Below, one piece after another: positions 11,401 through 23,400 of a stretch of 64,000 nucleotides of DNA. Source of the stretch: Siphonodentalium dalli (lineage: Eukaryota; Mollusca; Scaphopoda; Gadilida; Siphonodentaliidae). The stretch spans positions 30,694,987 through 30,758,986 of the forward strand of contig CP136063.1 of assembly GCA_032622095.1 (NCBI GenBank). Direction: 5' to 3'. The notes under the pieces are model-generated. The model saw nothing but the letters and a program-made list of their open reading frames with translations. It had not been told where the DNA came from and made no database searches. How positions within the stretch are numbered: the stretch's first letter is position 1; each line of letters opens with the position of its first letter. Made by a program: the position numbers and the translations under genes.

Positions 11401-14400
11401 CTCGCAGCAGAGCACTCATTCGTGAACACATACTAGCTCGCAGCAGAGCACTCATTCGTGAGCACATACTAGCTCGCAGCAGAGCACTCATTCGTGAGCA
11501 CATACCAGCTCGCAGCAGAGCACTCATTCGTGAGCACATACTAGCTCGCAGCAGAGCACTCATTCGTGAACACATACCAGCTCGCAGCAGAGCACTCATT
11601 CGTGAACACATACCAGCTCGCAGCAGAGCACTCATTCGTGAGCACATACCAGCTCGCAGCAGAGCACTCATTCGTGAGCACATACTAGCTCGCAGCAGAG
11701 CACTCATTCGTGAGCACATACTAGCTCGCAGCAGAGCACTCATTCGTGAACACATACTAGCTCGCAGCAGAGCACTCATTCGTGAGCACATACCAGCTCG
11801 CAGCAGAGCACTCATTCGTGAGCACATACTAGCTCGCAGCAGAGCACTCATTCGTGAGCACATACTAGCTCGCAGCAGAGCACTCATTCGTGAGCACATA
11901 CCAGCTCGCAGCAGAGCACTCATTCGTGAGCACATACCAGCTCGCAGCAGAGCACTCATTCGTGAACACATACTAGCTCGCAGCAGAGCACTCATTCGTG
12001 AGCACATACTAGCTCGCAGCAGAGCACTCATTCGTGAACACATACTAGCTCGCAGCAGAGCACTCATTCGTGAACACATACCAGCTCGCAGCAGAGCACT
12101 CATTCGTGAGCACATACTAGCTCGCAGCAGAGCACTCATTCGTGAGCACATACTAGCTCGCAGCAGAGCACTCATTCGTGAGCACATACTAGCTCGCAGC
12201 AGAGCACTCATTCGTGAACACATACTAGCTCGCAGCAGAGCACTCATTCGTGAGCACATACTAGCTCGCAGCAGAGCACTCATTCGTGAGCACATACCAG
12301 CTCGCAGCAGAGCACTCATTCGTGAGCACATACTAGCTCGCAGCAGAGCACTCATTCGTGAACACATACTAGCTCGCAGCAGAGCACTCATTCGTGAGCA
12401 CATACCAGCTCGCAGCAGAGCACTCATTCGTGAGCACATACTAGCTCGCAGCAGAGCACTCATTCGTGAACACATACTAGCTCGCAGCAGAGCACTCATT
12501 CGTGAGCACATACTAGCTCGCAGCAGAGCACTCATTCGTGAACACATACTAGCTCGCAGCAGAGCACTCATTCGTGAACACATACTAGCTCGCAGCAGAG
12601 CACTCATTCGTGAGCACATACCAGCTCGCAGCAGAGCACTCATTCGTGAGCACATACTAGCTCGCAGCAGATCACTCATTCGTGAGCACATACCAGCTCG
12701 CAGCAGAGCACTCATTCGTGAGCACATACCAGCTCGCAGCAGAGCACTCATTCGTGAGCACATACTAGCTCGCAGCAGAGCACTCATTCGTGAGCACATA
12801 CTAGCTCGCAGCAGAGCTCTCATTCGTGAGCACATACCAGCTCGCAGCAGAGCACTCATTCGTGAACACATACTAGCTCGCAGCAGAGCACTCATTCGTG
12901 AGCACATACTAGCTCGCAGCAGAGCACTCATTCGTGAGCACATACCAGCTCGCAGCAGAGCACTCATTCGTGAACACATACCAGCTCGCAGCAGAGCACT
13001 CATTCGTGAGCACATACTAGCTCGCAGCAGAGCACTCATTCGTGAACACATACTAGCTCGCAGCAGAGCACTCATTCGTGAGCACATACCAGCTCGCAGC
13101 AGAGCACTCATTCGTGAGCACATACTAGCTCGCAGCAGAGCACTCATTCGTGAACACATACTAGCTCGCAGCAGAGCACTCATTCGTGAACACATACTAG
13201 CTCGCAGCAGAGCACTCATTCGTGAGCACATACCAGCTCGCAGCAGAGCACTCATTCGTGAGCACATACTAGCTCGCAGCAGAGCACTCATTCGTGAGCA
13301 CATACTAGCTCGCAGCAGAGCACTCATTCGTGAACACATACCAGCTCGCAGCAGAGCACTCATTCGTGAGCACATACCAGCTCGCAGCAGAGCACTCATT
13401 CGTGAACACATACTAGCTCGCAGCAGAGCACTCATTCGTGAGCACATACCAGCTCGCAGCAGAGCACTCATTCGTGAGCACATACTAGCTCGCAGCAGAG
13501 CACTCATTCGTGAGCACATACTAGCTCGCAGCAGAGCACTCATTCGTGAGCACATACCAGCTCGCAGCAGAGCACTCATTCGTGAACACATACCAGCTCG
13601 CAGCAGAGCACTCATTCGTGAGCACATACCAGCTCGCAGCAGAGCACTCATTCGTGAACACATACTAGCTCGCAGCAGAGCACTCATTCGTGAGCACATA
13701 CTAGCTCGCAGCAGAGCACTCATTCGTGAGCACATACTAGCTCGCAGCAGAGCACTCATTCGTGAACACATACTAGCTCGCAGCAGAGCACTCATTCGTG
13801 AACACATACTAGCTCGCAGCAGAGCACTCATTCGTGAACACATACTAGCTCGCAGCAGAGCACTCATTCGTGAGCACATACCAGCTCGCAGCAGAGCACT
13901 CATTCGTGAGCACATACCAGCTCGCAGCAGAGCACTCATTCGTGAGCACATACCAGCTCGCAGCAGAGCACTCATTCGTGAGCACATACTAGCTCGCAGC
14001 AGAGCACTCATTCGTGAACACATACTAGCTCGCAGCAGAGCACTCATTCGTGAGCACATACCAGCTCGCAGCAGAGCACTCATTCGTGAACACATACTAG
14101 CTCGCAGCAGAGCACTCATTCGTGAGCACATACCAGCTCGCAGCAGAGCACTCATTCGTGAGCACATACCAGCTCGCAGCAGAGCACTCATTCGTGAGCA
14201 CATACTAGCTCGCAGCAGAGCACTCATTCGTGAGCACATACTAGCTCGCAGCAGAGCACTCATTCGTGAACACATACCAGCTCGCAGCAGAGCACTCATT
14301 CGTGAGCACATACCAGCTCGCAGCAGAGCACTCATTCGTGAACACATACTAGCTCGCAGCAGAGCACTCATTCGTGAGCACATACCAGCTCGCAGCAGAG

Positions 14401-14429
14401 CACTCATTCGTGAGCACATACTAGCTCGC
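5466..14429 (+). repeat. 36-bp satellite array 1, exactly 249 monomers
   Basis: The array is 8,964 bp with no indel visible in the phase, giving 249 x 36. In the plus frame each monomer reads SRALIREHI(P/L)AR. Nearly all variation sits at two sites: GAG/GAA, which is silent (Glu), and CCA/CTA, which is Pro/Leu. Rare variants include Q at the Pro/Leu site (5638, 5746), H or D replacing R, and CATG or CACA replacing CGTG or CGCA. The frame is open through the whole array on plus, and one minus frame (CSRMSALLRA-S/G-M) is also mostly open, because 36 is 12 codons. This is satellite DNA derived from transposase coding sequence. I do not claim that a protein is made. Confidence 0.97.
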
Positions 14430-14845
14430 AGTGTCAGATCTTTTTCATGTATATTAACCCTTTACCCAACAGAACGGCCCTGTGCCAATGCATTCTCTTA
14501 TATATGCGAGTCGACCATAGGTCGCCTCGCATATATAAGAGAATGCATTGGCTTAACACATTAAAAATTATAAAATTGTTAAAGAATGTAAGAAAAAAAA
14601 TTGTAAAAAGTGTTAAAAAAGATTTTTTTTTAGGCACAGGGCATAACTGTAACCATCACAATGTGGTCAATGAGCCGGTTCCAATGATATCCATATTTGT
14701 ATGGTTTTATTGAGACAGACCCAAGATAATTTAGGCTGTTGCAGCTTTATTTGGGCGTTTTTGGCCGGTTTGTTGGGTAAAGGGTTAAATACATGGATAG
14801 TTTCTCTACAGAATGACAGAAGGAATACGTTCGTGAATGTTTCCA
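14430..14845 (+). repeat. Spacer 1: transposase flank carrying a TTAA element
   Basis: This 416-bp spacer equals the 85-bp flank of 5381-5465 plus 331 bp of inserted element. The element lies between TTAA at 14454-14457 and TTAA at 14785-14788. Its ends are CCCTTTACCCAAC and GTTGGGTAAAGGG (family B). It carries one hairpin core (14485-14551). The uninterrupted flank at 5381-5465 (TATATTAAATACATGG) is the empty site, so the TTAA duplication is shown directly. Relative to 20030-20445 I see no difference. Confidence 0.95.
14458..14784. mobile_element. piggyBac-type TTAA element, family B
   Basis: It is non-autonomous, about 327 bp, with terminal inverted repeats CCCTTTACCCAAC / GTTGGGTAAAGGG and TTAA target duplication on both sides. 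Internally it holds the hairpin core near the left end and CATAACTGTAACCATCACAA near the middle. The related copy at 52198-52560 is in the opposite orientation. Confidence 0.92.
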
Positions 14846-17800
14846 AGCAGAGCACTCATTCGTGAGCACATACCAGCTCGCAGCAGAGCACTCATTCGTG
14901 AACACATACTAGCTCGCAGCAGAGCACTCATTCGTGAACACATACTAGCTCGCAGCAGAGCACTCATTCGTGAGCACATACCAGCTCGCAGCAGAGCACT
15001 CATTCGTGAACACATACTAGCTCGCAGCAGAGCACTCATTCGTGAACACATACCAGCTCGCAGCAGAGCACTCATTCGTGAACACATACCAGCTCGCAGC
15101 AGAGCACTCATTCGTGAGCACATACCAGCTCGCAGCAGAGCACTCATTCGTGAGCACATACTAGCTCGCAGCAGAGCACTCATTCGTGAACACATACTAG
15201 CTCGCAGCAGAGCACTCATTCGTGAGCACATACCAGCTCGCAGCAGAGCACTCATTCGTGAACACATACCAGCTCGCAGCAGAGCACTCATTCGTGAGCA
15301 CATACTAGCTCGCAGCAGAGAACTCATTCGTGAGCACATACTAGCTCGCAGCAGAGCACTCATTCGTGAGCACATACTAGCTCGCAGCAGAGCACTCATT
15401 CGTGAGCACATACTAGCTCGCAGCAGAGCACTCATTCGTGAACACATACTAGCTCGCAGCAGAGCACTCATTCGTGAACACATACTAGCTCGCAGCAGAG
15501 CACTCATTCGTGAGCACATACTAGCTCGCAGCAGAGCACTCATTCGTGAGCACATACCAGCTCGCAGCAGAGCACTCATTCGTGAGCATATACTAGCTCG
15601 CAGCAGAGCACTCATTCGTGAGCACATACTAGCTCGCAGCAGAGCACTCATTCGTGAGCACATACTAGCTCGCAGCAGAGCACTCATTCGTGAACACATA
15701 CTAGCTCGCAGCAGAGCACTCATTCGTGAGCACATACTAGCTCGCAGCAGAGCACTCATTCGTGAGCACATACTAGCTCGCAGCAGAGCACTCATTCGTG
15801 AGCACATACTAGCTCGCAGCAGAGCACTCATTCGTGAACACATACTAGCTCGCAGCAGAGCACTCATTCGTGAACACATACTAGCTCCCAGCAGAGCACT
15901 CATTCGTGAGCACATACTAGCTCGCAGCAGAGCACTCATTCGTGAGCACATACTAGCCCGCAGCAGAGCACTCATTCGTGAACACATACTAGCTCGCAGC
16001 AGAGCACTCATTCGTGAGCACATACTAGCTCGCAGCAGAGCACTCATTCGTGAACACATACTAGCTCGCAGCAGAGCACTCATTCGTGAGCACATACTAG
16101 CTCGCAGCAGAGCACTCATTCGTGAACACATACTAGCTCGCAGCAGAGCACTCATTCGTGAACACATACTAGCTCGCAGCAGAGCACTCATTCGTGAACA
16201 CATACTAGCTCGCAGCAGAGCACTCATTCGTGAACACATACTAGCTCGCAGCAGAGCACTCATTCGTGAACACATACTAGCTCGCAGCAGAGCACTCATT
16301 CGTGAGCACATACCAGCCTGCAGCAGAGCACTCATTCGTGAGCACATACTAGCTCGCAGCAGAGCACTCATTCGTGAGCACATACTAGCTCGCAGCAGAG
16401 CACTCATTCGTGAGCACATACCAGCTCGCAGCAGAGCACTCATTCGTGAACACATACTAGCTCGCAGCAGAGCACTCATTCGTGAGCACATACTAGCTCG
16501 CAGCAGAGCACTCATTCGTGAACACATACCAGCTCGCAGCAGAGCACTCATTCGTGAACACATACCAGCTCGCAGCAGAGCACTCATTCGTGAGCACATA
16601 CCAGCTCGCAGCAGAGCACTCATTCGTGAACACATACTAGCTCGCAGCAGAGCACTCATTCGTGAGCACATACTAGCTCGCAGCAGAGCACTCATTCGTG
16701 AACACATACCAGCTCGCAGCAGAGCACTCATTCGTGAGCACATACTAGCTCGCAGCAGAGCACTCATTCGTGAGCACATACCAGCTCGCAGCAGAGCACT
16801 CATTCGTGAGCACATACCAGCTCGCAGCAGAGCACTCATTCGTGAACACATACTAGCTCGCAGCAGAGCACTCATTCGTGAGCACATACCAGCTCGCAGC
16901 AGAGCACTCATTCGTGAACACATACCAGCTCGCAGCAGAGCACTCATTCGTGAACACATACCAGCTCGCAGCAGAGCACTCATTCGTGAACACATACCAG
17001 CTCGCAGCAGAGCACTCATTCGTGAACACATACCAGCTCGCAGCAGAGCACTCATTCGTGAACACATACTAGCTCGCAGCAGAGCACTCATTCGTGAGCA
17101 CATACTAGCTCGCAGCAGAGCACTCATTCGTGAGCACATACTAGCTCGCAGCAGAGCACTCATTCGTGAGCACATACCAGCTCGCAGCAGAGCACTCATT
17201 CGTGAGCACATACCAGCTCGCAGCAGAGCACTCATTCGTGAACACATACCAGCTCGCAGCAGAGCACTCATTCGTGAACACATACTAGCTCGCAGCAGAG
17301 CACTCATTCGTGAGCACATACCAGCTCGCAGCAGAGCACTCATTCGTGAACACATACCAGCTCGCAGCAGAGCACTCATTCGTGAGCACATACCAGCTCG
17401 CAGCAGAGCACTCATTCGTGAACACATACCAGCTCGCAGCAGAGCACTCATTCGTGAGCACATACTAGCTCGCAGCAGAGCACTCATTCGTGAACACATA
17501 CTAGCTCGCAGCAGAGCACTCATTCGTGAGCACATACTAGCTCGCAGCAGAGCACTCATTCGTGAACACATACTAGCTCGCAGCAGAGCACTCATTCGTG
17601 AACACATACTAGCTCGCAGCAGAGCACTCATTCGTGAGCACATACTAGCTCGCAGCAGAGCACTCATTCGTGAACACATACCAGCTCGCAGCAGAGCACT
17701 CATTCGTGAACACATACTAGCTCGCAGCAGAGCACTCATTCGTGAGCACATACTAGCTCGCAGCAGAGCACTCATTCGTGAACACATACCAGCTCGCAGC

Positions 17801-20029
17801 AGAGCACTCATTCGTGAACACATACTAGCTCGCAGCAGAGCACTCATTCGTGAACACATACTAGCTCGCAGCAGAGCACTCATTCGTGAACACATACTAG
17901 CTCGCAGCAGAGCACTCATTCGTGAACACATACTAGCTCGCAGCAGAGCACTCATTCGTGAGCACATACTAGCTCGCAGCAGAGCACTCATTCGTGAGCA
18001 CATACCAGCTCGCAGCAGAGCACTCATTCGTGAACACATACTAGCTCGCAGCAGAGCACTCATTCGTGAACACATACTAGCTCGCAGCAGAGCACTCATT
18101 CGTGAGCACATACTAGCTCGCAGCAGAGCACTCATTCGTGAACACATACTAGCTCGCAGCAGAGCACTCATTCGTGAACACATACTAGCTCGCAGCAGAG
18201 CACTCATTCGTGAGCACATACTAGCTCGCAGCAGAGCACTCATTCGTGAACACATACCAGCTCGCAGCAGAGCACTCATTCGTGAGCACATACCAGCTCG
18301 CAGCAGAGCACTCATTCGTGAGGACATACTATATCACAGCAGAGCACTCATTCGTGAGCACATACTAGCTCGCAGCAGAGCACTCATTCGTGAGGACATA
18401 CCAGCTCGCAGCAGAGCACTCATTCGTGAGGACATACTATATCACAGCAGAGCACTCATTCGTGAGCACATACTAGCTTGCAGCAGAGCACTCATTCGTG
18501 AACACATACTAGCTCGCAGCAGAGCACTCATTCGTGAACACATACTAGCTCGCAGCAGAGCACTCATTCGTGAGCACATACTAGCTCGCAGCAGAGCACT
18601 CATTCGTGAGGACATACCAGCTCGCAGCAGAGCACTCATTCGTGAGGACATACTATATCACAGCAGAGCACTCATTCGTGAGCACATACTAGCTCGCAGC
18701 AGAGCACTCATTCGTGAGCACATACTAGCTCGCAGCAGAGCACTCATTCGTGAGCACATACCAGCTCGCAGCAGAGCACTCATTCGTGAACACATACTAG
18801 CTCGCAGCAGAGCACTCATTCGTGAGCACATACTAGCTCGCAGCAGAGCACTCATTCGTGAACACATACTAGCTCGCAGCAGAGCACTCATTCGTGAACA
18901 CATACCAGCTCGCAGCAGAGCACTCATTCGTGAGCACATACTAGCTCGCAGCAGAGCACTCATTCGTGAGCACATACTAGCTCGCAGCAGAGAACTCATT
19001 CGTGAGCACATACTAGCTCGCAGCAGAGCACTCATTCGTGAGCACATACTAGCTCGCAGCAGAGCACTCATTCGTGAGCACATACTAGCTCGCAGCAGAG
19101 CTCTCATTCGTGAGCACATACCAGCTCGCAGCAGAGCACTCATTCGTGAACACATACTAGCTCGCAGCAGAGCACTCATTCGTGAGCACATACTAGCTCG
19201 CAGCAGAGCACTCATTCGTGAGCACATACCAGCTCGCAGCAGAGCACTCATTCGTGAACACATACCAGCTCGCAGCAGAGCACTCATTCGTGAGCACATA
19301 CTAGCTCGCAGCAGAGCACTCATTCGTGAACACATACCAGCTCGCAGCAGAGCACTCATTCGTGAACACATACTAGCTCGCAGCAGAGCACTCATTCGTG
19401 AGCACATACTAGCTCGCAGCAGAGCACTCATTCGTGAACACATACTAGCTCGCAGCAGAGCACTCATTCGTGAACACATACTAGCTCGCAGCAGAGCACT
19501 CATTCGTGAACACATACTAGCTCGCAGCAGAGCACTCATTCGTGAGCACATACTAGCTCGCAGCAGAGCACTCATTCGTGAGCACATACCAGCTCGCAGC
19601 AGAGCACTCATTCGTGAGCACATACTAGCTCGCAGCAGAGCACTCATTCGTGAACACATACTAGCTCGCAGCAGAGCACTCATTCGTGAGCACATACCAG
19701 CTCGCAGCAGAGCACTCATTCGTGAACACATACTAGCTCGCAGCAGAGCACTCATTCGTGAGCACATACCAGCTCGCAGCAGAGCACTCATTCGTGAGCA
19801 CATACCAGCTCGCAGCAGAGCACTCATTCGTGAGCACATACTAGCTCGCAGCAGAGCACTCATTCGTGAGCACATACTAGCTCGCAGCAGAGCACTCATT
19901 CGTGAACACATACCAGCTCGCAGCAGAGCACTCATTCGTGAGCACATACCAGCTCGCAGCAGAGCACTCATTCGTGAACACATACTAGCTCGCAGCAGAG
20001 CACTCATTCGTGAGCACATACTAGCTCGC
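14846..20029 (+). repeat. 36-bp satellite array 2, exactly 144 monomers
   Basis: The array is 5,184 bp, 144 x 36, in the same frame and with the same two major variable sites as array 1. Its first part has the same order of variant monomers as the start of array 3, including private markers: AGAACTC near 15320 and 20920, AGCATATACT near 15587 and 21187, and GCTCCCAGC near 15885 and 21305. Between the last two markers array 2 has five more monomers than array 3. A cluster of divergent monomers (GAGGACATA, CTATATCACAGC) lies at 18318-18660. The last monomers resemble the end of array 1. Confidence 0.97.
18318..18660 (+). repeat. Divergent monomer cluster within array 2
   Basis: Monomers reading REDILYHS and REDIPARS instead of REHI(P/L)ARS occur here and repeat with a local higher-order pattern (near 18319, 18390-18445 and 18607-18660). 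The change combines CAC to GAC with CTAGCTCGC to CTATATCAC. I did not see this cluster in arrays 1 or 3, so it arose and spread locally after the arrays separated. Confidence 0.8.
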
Positions 20030-20445
20030 AGTGTCAGATCTTTTTCATGTATATTAACCCTTTACCCAACAGAACGGCCCTGTGCCAATGCATTCTCTTA
20101 TATATGCGAGTCGACCATAGGTCGCCTCGCATATATAAGAGAATGCATTGGCTTAACACATTAAAAATTATAAAATTGTTAAAGAATGTAAGAAAAAAAA
20201 TTGTAAAAAGTGTTAAAAAAGATTTTTTTTTAGGCACAGGGCATAACTGTAACCATCACAATGTGGTCAATGAGCCGGTTCCAATGATATCCATATTTGT
20301 ATGGTTTTATTGAGACAGACCCAAGATAATTTAGGCTGTTGCAGCTTTATTTGGGCGTTTTTGGCCGGTTTGTTGGGTAAAGGGTTAAATACATGGATAG
20401 TTTCTCTACAGAATGACAGAAGGAATACGTTCGTGAATGTTTCCA
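20030..20445 (+). repeat. Spacer 2: identical second copy of the TTAA-bearing spacer
   Basis: This is the same 416 bp as 14430-14845, offset by 5,600 bp, with TTAA at 20054-20057 and 20385-20388. By eye there is no substitution between the two spacers, so the duplication that produced them is recent or the spacers are being homogenised. The hairpin core is at 20085-20151. Confidence 0.95.
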
Positions 20446-23400
20446 AGCAGAGCACTCATTCGTGAGCACATACCAGCTCGCAGCAGAGCACTCATTCGTG
20501 AACACATACTAGCTCGCAGCAGAGCACTCATTCGTGAACACATACTAGCTCGCAGCAGAGCACTCATTCGTGAGCACATACCAGCTCGCAGCAGAGCACT
20601 CATTCGTGAACACATACTAGCTCGCAGCAGAGCACTCATTCGTGAACACATACCAGCTCGCAGCAGAGCACTCATTCGTGAACACATACCAGCTCGCAGC
20701 AGAGCACTCATTCGTGAGCACATACCAGCTCGCAGCAGAGCACTCATTCGTGAGCACATACTAGCTCGCAGCAGAGCACTCATTCGTGAACACATACTAG
20801 CTCGCAGCAGAGCACTCATTCGTGAGCACATACCAGCTCGCAGCAGAGCACTCATTCGTGAACACATACCAGCTCGCAGCAGAGCACTCATTCGTGAGCA
20901 CATACTAGCTCGCAGCAGAGAACTCATTCGTGAGCACATACTAGCTCGCAGCAGAGCACTCATTCGTGAGCACATACTAGCTCGCAGCAGAGCACTCATT
21001 CGTGAGCACATACTAGCTCGCAGCAGAGCACTCATTCGTGAACACATACTAGCTCGCAGCAGAGCACTCATTCGTGAACACATACTAGCTCGCAGCAGAG
21101 CACTCATTCGTGAGCACATACTAGCTCGCAGCAGAGCACTCATTCGTGAGCACATACCAGCTCGCAGCAGAGCACTCATTCGTGAGCATATACTAGCTCG
21201 CAGCAGAGCACTCATTCGTGAACACATACTAGCTCGCAGCAGAGCACTCATTCGTGAACACATACTAGCTCGCAGCAGAGCACTCATTCGTGAACACATA
21301 CTAGCTCCCAGCAGAGCACTCATTCGTGAGCACATACTAGCTCGCAGCAGAGCACTCATTCGTGAGCACATACTAGCCCGCAGCAGAGCACTCATTCGTG
21401 AACACATACTAGCTCGCAGCAGAGCACTCATTCGTGAGCACATACTAGCTCGCAGCAGAGCACTCATTCGTGAACACATACTAGCTCGCAGCAGAGCACT
21501 CATTCGTGAGCACATACTAGCTCGCAGCAGAGCACTCATTCGTGAACACATACTAGCTCGCAGCAGAGCACTCATTCGTGAACACATACTAGCTCGCAGC
21601 AGAGCACTCATTCGTGAACACATACTAGCTCGCAGCAGAGCACTCATTCGTGAACACATACTAGCTCGCAGCAGAGCACTCATTCGTGAACACATACTAG
21701 CTCGCAGCAGAGCACTCATTCGTGAGCACATACCAGCCTGCAGCAGAGCACTCATTCGTGAGCACATACTAGCTCGCAGCAGAGCACTCATTCGTGAGCA
21801 CATACCAGCTCGCAGCAGAGCACTCATTCGTGAACACATACTAGCTCGCAGCAGAGCACTCATTCGTGAGCACATACTAGCTCGCAGCAGAGCACTCATT
21901 CGTGAACACATACCAGCTCGCAGCAGAGCACTCATTCGTGAACACATACCAGCTCGCAGCAGAGCACTCATTCGTGAGCACATACCAGCTCGCAGCAGAG
22001 CACTCATTCGTGAACACATACTAGCTCGCAGCAGAGCACTCATTCGTGAGCACATACTAGCTCGCAGCAGAGCACTCATTCGTGAACACATACCAGCTCG
22101 CAGCAGAGCACTCATTCGTGAGCACATACTAGCTCGCAGCAGAGCACTCATTCGTGAGCACATACCAGCTCGCAGCAGAGCACTCATTCGTGAGCACATA
22201 CCAGCTCGCAGCAGAGCACTCATTCGTGAACACATACCAGCTCGCAGCAGAGCACTCATTCGTGAACACATACCAGCTCGCAGCAGAGCACTCATTCGTG
22301 AACACATACCAGCTCGCAGCAGAGCACTCATTCGTGAACACATACCAGCTCGCAGCAGAGCACTCATTCGTGAACACATACCAGCTCGCAGCAGAGCACT
22401 CATTCGTGAACACATACTAGCTCGCAGCAGAGCACTCATTCGTGAGCACATACTAGCTCGCAGCAGAGCACTCATTCGTGAGCACATACTAGCTCGCAGC
22501 AGAGCACTCATTCGTGAGCACATACCAGCTCGCAGCAGAGCACTCATTCGTGAGCACATACCAGCTCGCAGCAGAGCACTCATTCGTGAACACATACCAG
22601 CTCGCAGCAGAGCACTCATTCGTGAACACATACTAGCTCGCAGCAGAGCACTCATTCGTGAGCACATACCAGCTCGCAGCAGAGCACTCATTCGTGAGCA
22701 CATACTAGCTCGCAGCAGAGCACTCATTCGTGAACACATACCAGCTCGCAGCAGAGCACTCATTCGTGAACACATACTAGCTCGCAGCAGAGCACTCATT
22801 CGTGAGCACATACCAGCTCGCAGCAGAGCACTCATTCGTGAGCACATACTAGCTCGCAGCAGAGCACTCATTCGTGAACACATACCAGCTCGCAGCAGAG
22901 CACTCATTCGTGAACACATACCAGCTCGCAGCAGAGCACTCATTCGTGAACACATACTAGCTCGCAGCAGAGCACTCATTCGTGAACACATACTAGCTCG
23001 CAGCAGAGCACTCATTCGTGAGCACATACTAGCTCGCAGCAGAGCACTCATTCGTGAACACATACTAGCTCGCAGCAGAGCACTCATTCGTGAACACATA
23101 CTAGCTCGCAGCAGAGCACTCATTCTTGAGCACATACTAGCTCGCAGCAGAGCACTCATTCGTGAACACATACTAGCTCGCAGCAGAGCACTCATTCGTG
23201 AGCACATACTAGCCCGCAGCAGAGCACTCATTCGTGAACACATACTAGCTCGCAGCAGAGCACTCATTCGTGAGCACATACTAGCCCGCAGCAGAGCACT
23301 CATTCGTGAACACATACTAGCTCGCAGCAGAGCACTCATTCGTGAAGACATACTAGCTCGCAGCAGAGCACTCATTCGTGAGCACATACTAGCCCGCAGC

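Noticed and set aside
5426-14419. Long minus-strand open frames in array 1 (CSRMSALLRA repeats) as genes
   Set aside because: They are the complement of a 12-codon monomer without stops. They end wherever a rare CpG change makes a stop. Nothing indicates a start, splice site or selection.
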